Part shown: positions 54,318-64,000 of the stretch, piece by piece
Position numbering within the stretch: the first letter of the stretch is position 1
Layout of the letters: every line of letters starts with the position of its first letter
Assembly: GCA_963931865.1 (NCBI GenBank)
Contig: OZ007510.1
Coordinates: 15,232,111 to 15,296,110, forward strand
Source of the DNA: Axinella damicornis
Lineage: Eukaryota; Porifera; Demospongiae; Axinellida; Axinellidae
Reading direction: 5' to 3'
Length of the DNA: 64,000 bases
Notes under the pieces: model-generated
Told to the model about the DNA's origin: nothing
Databases searched by the model: none
Seen by the model: only the letters and a program-made list of their open reading frames with translations
Made by a program: the position numbers and the translations under genes

Positions 54318-54480
54318 GAGGGGCAACCGCACTCCTGGTAGCCGCGATACAACCGGTTGAAACTCGCTGGGTGGTCATAGTCGTTGTGGCAATGAAACTT
54401 TGAAAGTTGAAGAGAGTGCTCGAGCAATGGTGGCTGAAGGGAAGACAAAAGCACCACTACCAAGATGAATTTCAGCAACA
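54318..54480 (+). repeat. Truncated solitary copy of the GGGGCAACCGCACTCCTGGTAG repeat
   Basis: Start motif at 54318, then a degenerate module (ATGGTGGCTGAAGGGAAGAC at 54427) with AAGATGAATTTC where array copies have the donor AAGGTGAGTTTC. Shows the family is dispersed, not only tandem. Confidence 0.8.
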
Positions 54481-54928
54481 TCACACTTTAATTGCGCGGG
54501 GCAGGGGGCGGTTGCATCGCTGCGGTTTCTGTGGTCCCGATAGCCACGTGCAATCAATCAATCAATCAATCAAATCTTTTTAGTCCCCTGCAACATGTAC
54601 TGCGCGTGCGAAATGCAGAGTTGAGAAAGAAGCGATCTATGCGATCTATACAGGGAAAAGGGACACTGCCTCAGACGAGGAGAGTTTCAGTAGCGGAGAC
54701 AAATAAGACAAAAGTTTAGCCTGGTCAGGCCTACGTACATATAGAGTGTTGACAGTGTCGAAGGGTGTAGAAACTCACTAACGTCTTCGTATTCTTCCTG
54801 GCAACGCTTAGCCATCTTCAACTTCGAGCAACTAAACTTCGCACGCTGAACTGACCATCGCACCTTCGTTTTCTTCCACAGGAAACCACGCCTACTATTA
54901 CAGATTGTGAGCGTGCGTGAGGCACAGA
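54481..54928. other. Unique-looking spacer before the satellite
   Basis: Contains an (AATC)n microsatellite (54551-54571). No gene recognised. Confidence 0.5.
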
Positions 54929-57900
54929 CACTGGCTCTACCTGGCTCTACCTGGCTCTACCTGTTCCACCTCTGCTATGCCTGGCTCTACCTGGCGCTCT
55001 ACCGCTGCTCTACCTCTGCTCTACCTGGCTCTACCTCTGCTCTACCGGGCTCTACCTCTGCTCTACCTGGCTCTACCTCTGCTCTACCTGGCTCTACCTC
55101 TGCTCTACCTGGCTCTACCTCTGCTCTACCTGGCTCTACCTGGCTCTACCTCTGCTCTACCTGGCTCTACCTGGCTCTACCTCTGCTCAACCTGGCTCTA
55201 CCTGGCTCTACCTCTGCTCTACCTGGCTCTACCTGGCTCTACCTCTGCTCTACCTGGCTCTACTTCTACTCTACCTGGCTCTACCTCTGCTCTACCTGGC
55301 TCTACCACTGCTCTACCGGGCTCTACCTCTGCTCTACCTGGCTCTACCTCTGCTCTACCTGGCTCTACCTGGCTCTACCTCTGCTCTACCTGGCTCTACT
55401 TCTACTCTACCTGGCTCTACCTCTGCTCTACCTGGCTCTACCTCTGCTCTACCTGGCTCTACCTGGCTCTACCTCTGCTCTACCTGCCTCTACCTGGCTC
55501 TACCTCTGCTCTACCTGGCTCTACCTCTGCTCTACCTGCCTCTACCTGGCTCTACCTCTGCTCTACCTGGCTCTACCTGGCTCTACCTGGCTCTACCTGG
55601 CTCTACCTGTTCTACCTCTGCTATGCCTGGCTTTACCTGGCGCTCTACCGCTGCTCTACCTCTGCTCTACCTGGCTCTACCTCTGCTCAACCGGGCTCTA
55701 CCTCTGCTCTACCTGGCTCTACCTCTGCTCTACCTGGCTCTACCTCTGCTCTACCTGGCTCTACCTCTGCTCTACCTGGCTCTACCTGGCTCTACCTCTG
55801 CTCTACCTGGCTCTACCGGGCTCTACCTCTGCTCTACCTGGCTCTACCTGGCTCTACCTCTGCTCTACCTGGCTCTACCTGGCTCTACCTCTGCTCAACC
55901 TGGCTCTACCTGGCTCTACCTCTGCTCTACCTGGCTCTACCTGGCTCTACCTCTGCTCTACCTGGCTCTACTTCTACTCTACCTGGCTCTACCTCTGCTC
56001 TACCTGGTTCTACCACTGCTCTACCAGGCTCTACCTCTGCTCTACCTGGCTCTACCTCTGCTCTACCTGGCTCTACCTAGCTCTACCTCTGCTCTACCTG
56101 GCTCTACTTCTACTCTACCTGGCTCTACCTCTGCTCTACCTGCCTCTACCTCTGCTCTACCTGCCTCTACCTGGCTGTACCTCTGCTCTACCTGGCTCTA
56201 CCTGGCTCTACCTGGCTCTACCTGTTCTACCTCTGCTATGCCTGGCTCTACCTGGCGCTCTACCGCTGCTCTACCTCTGCTCTTCCTGGCTTTACCTCTG
56301 CTCAACCGGGCTCTACCTCTGCTCTACCTGGCTCTACCTCTGCTCTACCTGGCTCTACCTCTGCTCTACCTGGCCCTACCTCTGCTCTACCTGGCTCTAC
56401 CTGGCTCTACCTGGCTCTACCGGGCTCTACCTCTGCTCTACCTGGCTCTACCTGGCTCTACCTCTGCTCTACCTGGCTCTACCTGGCTCTACCGGGCTCT
56501 AAATCTGCTCTACCTGGCTCTACCTGGCTCTACCTCAGCTCTACCTGGCTCTACCTGGCTCTACCTGGCTCTACCTCTGCTCTACCTGGCTCTACCCCTG
56601 ACTCTACCTCTGACTCTACCTCTTCTCTACCTCTGCTCTACCTGGCTCTACCCCTGACTCTACCTCTGACTCTAACTCTGCTCTACCTGGCTCTACCTGG
56701 CTCTACCTCTACTCTACCTGGCTCTACCTCTGCTCTACCTGGCTCTACCTCTGCTCTACCTGGCTCTACCTGGCTCTACCTCTGCTCTACCTGGCTCTAC
56801 CTGGCTCTACCTGGCTCTACCTGGCTCTACCTGGCTCTACCTCTGCTCTACCTGGCTCTACCTGGCTCTGCCTCTGCTCTACCTGGCTCTACCTGGCTCT
56901 ACCACTGCTCTACTGGGCTCTACCTCTGCTCTACCTGGCTCTACCTGGCTCTACCTCTGCTCTACCGGGCTCTACCTGGCTCTACCTGGCTCCACCTCTG
57001 CTCTACCTGGCTCTACCTTGCTCTACCTCTGCTATACCTGGCTCTACCTGGCTCTACCTGGCTCTACCGGGCTCTACCTCTGCTCTACCTGGCTCTACCT
57101 CTGCTCTACCTGGCTCTACCTGGCTCTACCTCTGCTCTACCTGGCTCTACCTGGCTCTACCTCTGCTCTACCTGGCTCTACCTGGCTCTACCTCTGCTCT
57201 ACCTGGCTCTACCTGGCTCTACCTCTGCTCAACCTGGCTCTACCTGGCTCTACCTCTGCTCTACCTGGCTCTACCTGGCTCTACCTCTGCTCTACCTGGC
57301 TCTACTTCTACTCTACCTGGCTCTACCTCTGCTCTACCTGGCTCTACCACTGCTCTACCGGGCTCTACCTCTGCTCTACCTGGCTCTACCTCTGCTCTAC
57401 CTGGCTCTACCTGGCTCTACCTCTGCTCTACCTGGCTCTACTTCTACTCTACCTGGCTCTACCTCTGCTCTACCTGGCTCTACCTCTGCTCTACCTGGCT
57501 CTACCTGGCTCTACCTCTGCTCTACCTGCCTCTACCTGGCTCTACCTCTGCTCTACCTGGCTCTACCTGCCTCTACCTGGCTCTACCTCTGCTCTACCTG
57601 GCTCTACCTGGCTCTACCTGGCTCTACCTGGCTCTACCTGTTCTACCTCTGCTATGCCTGGCTTTACCTGGCGCTCTACCGCTGCTCTACCTCTGCTCTA
57701 CCTGGCTCTACCTCTGCTCAACCGGGCTCTACCTCTGCTCTACCTGGCTCTACCTCTGCTCTACCTGGCTCTACCTCTGCTCTACCTGGCTCTACCTCTG
57801 CTCTACCTGGCTCTACCTGGCTCTACCTCTGCTCTACCTGGCTCTACCGGGCTCTACCTCTGCTCTACCTGGCTCTACCTGGCTCTACCTCTGCTCTACC

Positions 57901-60900
57901 TGGCTCTACCTGGCTCTACCTCTGCTCAACCTGGCTCTACCTGGCTCTACCTCTGCTCTACCTGGCTCTACCTGGCTTTACCTCTGCTCTACCTGGCTCT
58001 ACTTCTACTCTACCTGGCTCTACCTCTGCTCTACCTGGTTCTACCACTGCTCTACCAGGCTCTACCTCTGCTCTACCTGGCTCTACCTCTGCTCTACCTG
58101 GCTCTACCTAGCTCTACCTCTGCTCTACCTGGCTCTACTTCTACTCTACCTGGCTCTACCTCTGCTCTACCTGCCTCTACCTCTGCTCTACCTGCCTCTA
58201 CCTGGCTGTACCTCTGCTCTACCTGGCTCTACCTGGCTCTACCTGGCTCTACCTGTTCTACCTCTGCTATGCCTGGCTCTACCTGGCGCTCTACCGCTGC
58301 TCTACCTCTGCTCTTCCTGGCTTTACCTCTGCTCAACCGGGCTCTACCTCTGCTCTACCTGGCTCTACCTCTGCTCTACCTGGCTCTACCTCTGCTCTAC
58401 CTGGCCCTACCTCTGCTCTACCTGGCTCTACCTGGCTCTACCTGGCTCTACCGGGCTCTACCTCTGCTCTACCTGGCTCTACCTGGCTCTACCTCTGCTC
58501 TACCTGGCTCTACCTGGCTCTACCGGGCTCTAAATCTGCTCTACCTGGCTCTACCTGGCTCTACCTCTGCTCTACCTGGCTCTACCTGGCTCTACCTGGC
58601 TCTACCTCTGCTCTACCTGGCTCTACCCCTGACTCTACCTCTGACTCTACCTCTTCTCTACCTCTGCTCTACCTGGCTCTACCCCTGACTCTACCTCTGA
58701 CTCTAACTCTGCTCTACCTGGCTCTACCTGGCTCTACCTCTACTCTACCTGGCTCTACCTCTGCTCTACCTGGCTCTACCTCTGCTCTACCTGGCTCTAC
58801 CTGGCTCTACCTCTGCTCTACCTGGCTCTACCTGGCTCTACCTGGCTCTACCTGGCTCTACCTGGCTCTACCTCTGCTCTACCTGGCTCTACCTGGCTCT
58901 GCCTCTGCTCTACCTGGCTCTACCTGGCTCTACCACTGCTCTACTGGGCTCTACCTCTGCTCTACCTGGCTCTACCTGGCTCTACCTCTGCTCTACCGGG
59001 CTCTACCTGGCTCTACCTGGCTCCACCTCTGCTCTACCTGGCTCTACCTTGCTCTACCTCTGCTATACCTGGCTCTACCTGGCTCTACCTGGCTCTACCG
59101 GGCTCTACCTCTGCTCTACCTGGCTCTACCTCTGCTCTACCTGGCTCTACCTGGCTCTACCTCTGCTCTACCTGGCTCTACCTGGCTCTACCTCTGCTCT
59201 ACCTGGCTCTACCTGGCTCTACCTCTGCTCTACCTGGCTCTACTTCTACTCTACCTGGCTCTACCTCTGCTCTACCTGGCTCTACCGGGCTCTACCTCTG
59301 CTCTACCTGGCTCTACTGTGCTCTACCTCTGCTCTACCTGGCTCTACCTGGCTCTACCTCTGCTATACCTGGCTCTACCTGGCTCTACCACTGCTCTACC
59401 GGGCTCTACCTCTGCTCTACCTGGCTCTACCTGGCTCTACCTCTGCTCTACCGGGCTCTACCTGGCTCTACCTGGCTCTACCTCTGCTCTACATGGCTCT
59501 ACCTGGCTCTACCTCTGCTCTACCTGACTCTACCTGGCTTTACCTCTGCTCTACCTGCCTCTACCTGGCTCTACATGGCTCTACCTGGCTCTACCTCTGC
59601 TCTACCTGCCTCTACCTGGCTCTACCTCTGCTCTACCTGGCTCTACCTGGCTCTACATGGCTCTACCTGGCTCTACCTGTTCTACCTCTGCTATGCCTGT
59701 CTCTAGCTGGCTTTACTGTGCTCTACCTCTGCTCTACCTGCCTCTACCTGGCTCTACCTCTGCTCTACCTGGCTCTACCTCTGCTCTACCTGGCTCTACC
59801 TGGCTCTAACTCTGCTCTACCTGCCTCTACCTGGCTCTACATTGCTCTACCTGGCTCTACCTGTTCTACCTCTGCTATGCCTGGCTCTAGCTGGCTCTAC
59901 TGTGCTCTACCTCTGCTCTACCTGCCTCTACCTGGCTCTACCTCTGCTCTACCTGGCTCTACCTCTGCTCTACCTGGCTCTACCTGGCTCTAACTCTGCT
60001 CTACCTGCCTCTACCTGGCTCTACCTGGCTCTACCTGGCTCTACCTGTTCTACCTCTGCTATGCCTGGCTCTACCTGGCGCTCTACCGCTGCTCTACCTC
60101 TGCTCTACCTGGTTCTACCACTGCTCTACCAGGCTCTACCTCTACTCTACCTGGCTCTACCTCTGCTCTACCTGGCTCTACCTAGCTCTACCTCTGCTCT
60201 ACCTGGCTCTACTTCTACTCTACCTGGCTCTACCTCTGCTCTACCTGCCTCTACCTCTGCTCTACCTGCCTCTACCTGGCTGTACCTCTGCTCTACCTGG
60301 CTCTACCTGGCTCTACCTGGCTCTACCTGTTCTACCTCTGCTATGCCTGGCTCTACCTGGCGCTCTACCGCTGCTCTACCTCTGCTCTTCCTGGCTCTAC
60401 CTCTGCTCAACCGGGCTCTACCTCTTCTCTACCTGGCTCTACCTCTGCTCTACCTGGCTCTACCTCTGCTCTACCTGGCCCTACCTCTGCTCTACCTGGC
60501 TCTACCTGGCTCTACCTGGCTCTACCGGGCTCTACCTCTGCTCTACCTGGCTCTACCTGGCTCTACCTCTGCTCTACCTGGCTCTACCTGGCTCTACCGG
60601 GCTCTAAATCTGCTCTACCTGGCTCTACCTGGCTCTACCTCTGCTCTACCTGGCTCTACCTGGCTCTACCTGGCTCTACCTCTGCTCTACCTGGCTCTAC
60701 CCCTGACTCTACCTCTGACTCTACCTCTTCTCTACCTCTGCTCTACTTGGCTCTACCCCTGACTCTACCTCTGACTCTAACTCTGCTCTACCTGGCTCTA
60801 CCTGGCTCTACCTCTACTCTACCTGGCTCTACCTCTGCTCTACCTGGCTCTACCTCTGCTCTACCTGGCTCTACCTGGCTCTACCTCTGCTCTACCTGGC

Positions 60901-63900
60901 TCTACCTGGCTCTACCTGGCTCTACCTGGCTCTACCTGGCTCTACCTCTGCTCTACCTGGCTCTACCTGGCTCTGCCTCTGCTCTACCTGGCTCTACCTG
61001 GCTCTACCACTGCTCTACTGGGCTCTACCTCTGCTCTACCTGGCTTTACCTGGCTCTACCTCTGCTCTACCGGGCTCTACCTGGCTCTACCTGGCTCCAC
61101 CTCTGCTCTACCTGGCTCTACCTTGCTCTACCTCTGCTATACCTGGCTCTACCTGGCTCTACCTGGCTCTACCGGGCTCTACCTCTGCTCTACCTGGCTC
61201 TACCTCTGCTCTACCTGGCTCTACCTGGCTCTACCTCTGCTCTACCTGGCTCTACCTGGCTCTACCTCTGCTCTACCTGGCTCTACTTCTACTCTACCTG
61301 GCTCTACCTCTGCTCTACCTGGCTCTACCGGGCTCTACCTCTGCTCTACCTGGCTCTACCTGGCTCTACCTCTGCTCTACCTGGCTCTACTTCTACTCTA
61401 CCTGGCTCTACCTCTGCTCTACCTGGCTCTACCGGGCTCTACCTCTGCTCTACCTGGCTCTACTGTGCTCTACCTCTGCTCTACCTGGCTCTACCTGGCT
61501 CTACCTCTGCTCTACCTGGCTCTACCTGGCTCTACCACTGCTCTACCGGGCTCTACCTCTGCTCTACCTGGCTCTACCTGGCTCTACCTCTGCTCTACCG
61601 GGCTCTACCTGGCTCTACCTGGCTCTACCTCTGCTCTACATGGCTCTACCTGGCTCTACATCTGCTCTACCTGACTCTACCTGGCTCTACCTCTGCTCTA
61701 CCTGCCTCTACCTGGCTCTACATGGCTCTACCTGGCTATACCTCTGCTCTACCTGCCTCTACCTGGCTCTACCTCTGCTCTACCTGGCTCTACCTGGCTC
61801 TACATGGCTCTACCTGGCTCTACCTGTTCTACCTCTGCTATGCCTGTCTCTAGCTGGCTCTACCTCTGCTCTACCTGCCTCTACCTGGCTCTACCTCTGC
61901 TCTACCTGGCTCTACCTGGCTCTACATGGCTCTACCTGGCTCTACCTGTTCTACCTCTGCTATGCCTGGCTCTAGCTGGCTCTACTGTGCTCTACCTCTG
62001 CTCTACCTGCCTCTACCTGGCTCTACCTCTGCTCTACCTGGCTCTACCTCTGCTCTACCTGGCTCTACCTGGCTCTAACTCTGCTCTACCTGCCTCTACC
62101 TGGCTCTACCTGGCTCTACCTGGCTCTACCTGTTCTACCTCTGCTATGCCTGGCTCTACCTGGCGCTCTACCGCTGCTCTACCTCTGCTCTTCCTGGCTC
62201 TACCTCTGCTCTACCGGGCTCTACCTCTGCTCTACCTGGCTCTACCTCTGCTCTACCTGGCTCTACCTCTGCTCTACCTGGCCCTACCTCTGCTCTACCT
62301 GGCTCTACCTGGCTCTACCTGGCTCTACCGGGCTCTACCTCTGCTCTACCTGGCTCTACCTGGCTCTACCTCTGCTCTACCTGGCTCTACCTGGCTCTAC
62401 CGGGCTCTAAATCTGCTCTACCTGGCTCTACCTGGCTCTACCTCTGCTCTACCTGGCTCTACCTGGCTCTACCTGGCTCTACCTCTGCTCTACCTGGCTC
62501 TACCCCTGACTCTACCTCTGACTCTACCTCTTCTCTACCTCTGCTCTACCTGGCTCTACCCCTGACTCTACCTCTGACTCTAACTCTGCTCTACCTGGCT
62601 CTACCTGGCTCTACCTCTACTCTACCTGGCTCTACCTCTGCTCTACCTGGCTCTACCTCTGCTCTACCTGGCTCTACCTGGCTCTACCTCTGCTCTACCT
62701 GGCTCTACCTGGCTCTACCTGGCTCTACCTGGCTCTACCTGGCTCTACCTCTGCTCTACCTGGCTCTACCTGGCTCTGCCTCTGCTCTCCCTGGCTCTAC
62801 CTGGCTCTACCACTGCTCTACTGGGCTCTACCTCAGCTCTACCTGGCTCTACCTGGCTCTACCTCTGCTCTACCGGGCTCTACCTGGCTCTACCTGGCTC
62901 TACCTCTGCTCTACCTGGCTCTACCTTGCTCTACCTCTGCTATACCTGGCTCTACCTGGCTCTACCTGGCTCTACCGGGCTCTACCTCTGCTCTACCTGG
63001 CTCTACCTCTGCTCTACCTGGCTCTACCTGGCTCTACCTCTGCTCTACCTGGCTCTACCTGGCTCTACCTCTGCTCTACCTGGCTCAACCTGGCTCTACC
63101 TCTGCTCTACCTGGCTCTACTTCTACTCTACCTGGCTCTACCTCTGCTCTACCTGGCTCTACCGGGCTCTACCTCTGCTCTACCTGGCTCTACTGTGCTC
63201 TACCTCTGCTCTACCTGGCTCTACCTGGCTCTACCTCTGCTCTACCTGGCTCTACCTGGCTCTACCACTGCTCTACCGGGCTCTACCTCTGCTCTACCTG
63301 GCTCTACCTGGCTCTACCTCTGCTCTACCTGACTCTACCTGGCTCTACCTCTGCTCTACCTGCCTCTACCTGGCTCTACATGGCTCTACCTGGCTCTACC
63401 TCTGCTCTACCTGCCTCTACCTGGCTCTACCTCTGCTCTACCTGGCTCTACCTGGCTCTACATGGCTCTACCTGGCTCTACCTGTTCTACCTCTGCTATG
63501 CCTGTCTCTAGCTGGCTCTACTGTGCTCTACCTCTTCTCTACCTGCCTCTACCTGGCTCTACCTCTGCTCTACCTGGCTCTACCTGGCTCTACATGGCTC
63601 TACCTGGCTCTACCTGTTCTACCTCTGCTATGCCTGGCTCTAGCTGGCTCTACTGTGCTCTACCTCTGCTCTACCTGCCTCTACCTGGCTCTACCTCTGC
63701 TCTACCTGGCTCTACCTCTGCTCTACCTGGCTCTACCTGGCTCTAACTCTGCTCTACCTGCCTCTACCTAGCTCTACCTCTGCTCTACCTGGCTCTACCT
63801 CTGCTCTACCTGGCTCTACCTGGCTCTACCTCTGCTCTACCTGCCTCTACCTGGCTCTACATGGCTCTACCTGGCTCTACCTCTGCTCTACCTGCCTCTA

Positions 63901-64000
63901 CCTGGCTCTACCTCTGCTCTACCTAGCTCTACCTGGCTCTACATGGCTCTACCTGGCTCTACCTGTTCTACCTCTGCTATGCCTGGCTCTACCTGGCGCT
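54929..64000 (+). repeat. Satellite of 10-bp (CTACCTGGCT) and 11-bp (CTACCTCTGCT) units with higher-order repeats
   Basis: More than 9 kb, continuing past the window. Almost every base belongs to one of the two units or a one-base variant. Rare variants define higher-order repeats: GCGCTCTACCG occurs at 54994, 55640, 56255, 57671, 58286, 60078, 60360, 62163 and 63996; CCCCTGACTCTACCTCTGAC at 56595, 58626, 60700 and 62503. Intervals are 2031, 2074 and 1803 bp. One 10-mer plus one 11-mer is 21 bp, so each forward frame spells seven-residue repeats (GSTSALP, LALPLLY or WLYLCST). Neither unit contains a stop in any forward frame, which explains open frames of over 500 codons in all three frames. 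I judge it non-coding. Confidence 0.95.

Noticed and set aside
54907..58688. Open frames of more than 500 codons encoding GSTSALP/LALPLLY repeats
   Set aside because: All three forward frames are open because neither satellite unit contains a forward stop; frames shift with unit order and no promoter, signal peptide or flanking unique coding sequence is seen.

Overview
This is animal nuclear DNA. It carries an intron-rich axonemal dynein heavy-chain gene with GT-AG introns, mostly 60-450 bp, plus a single-exon seven-transmembrane receptor, an aerolysin-like pore-forming protein, beta-trefoil lectin genes, and a dense population of metazoan-type transposons (BEL/Pao, LINE, pogo-like, Gypsy-integrase-type and many foldback MITEs). 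Compact introns, an axonemal dynein and aerolysin/beta-trefoil proteins would fit a marine invertebrate, possibly a sponge. The sequence alone does not prove the taxon.

Layout. 1-8994 (+): the 3' 21 exons of an axonemal dynein heavy chain of the DNAH3/7/12 group, from the stalk to the stop. 9.0-12.2 kb: gene-poor, with hairpin elements. 12.2-14.1 kb and 27.4-30.0 kb: two arrays of one roughly 0.3-0.6 kb repeat; its fuller units carry two short ATG-plus-splice-donor modules. 14.1-15.2 kb and 23.2-25.1 kb: a segmental duplication, each copy carrying a long-TIR foldback element; a third, independent insertion lies at 17.7-18.4 kb. 15.7-16.5 kb (-): an aerolysin/ETX-MTX2-like gene with a duplicated core promoter. 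19.2 and 25.2 kb (+): two beta-trefoil lectin genes sharing promoter and leader, both broken, one by a TA-flanked MITE. 19.5-23 kb: degenerate 1.1-kb repeats. 26.3-27.2 kb: a pogo-like non-autonomous element. 31.3-33.3 kb: LINE remnant and a 78-79-bp minisatellite. 33.5-34.1 and 38.6-39.2 kb: a duplicated promoter-like/LRR module. 34.4-35.6 kb (-): a 5'-truncated LINE.

36.6-45.1 kb holds a tandem pair of 7TM receptor genes. The first is intact. The second is a pseudogene split from its upstream region by nested transposons: a pogo-like element (TA target site) inside a foldback element (9-bp target site duplication, TSD), next to LINE debris. A stray dynein exon copy lies just after the intact receptor. 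45.5-53.9 kb looks like a 2.3-kb DNA transposon encoding a five-exon Gypsy-type integrase fused to a C-terminal PHD finger, split by a 6.1-kb, apparently intact BEL/Pao retrotransposon (sequence-identical 183-bp LTRs, GACGT target duplication, tRNA-Tyr primer site, 1857-codon ORF). 54.9-64.0 kb is a satellite built of 10- and 11-bp units in higher-order repeats of about 1.8-2.07 kb. It makes very long but probably meaningless open frames and runs off the window.

Apart from dynein, the 7TM receptor and the defence-like aerolysin and lectin genes, most of the window is best read as a record of nested transposition: several insertions can be dated relative to each other from their target-site duplications.
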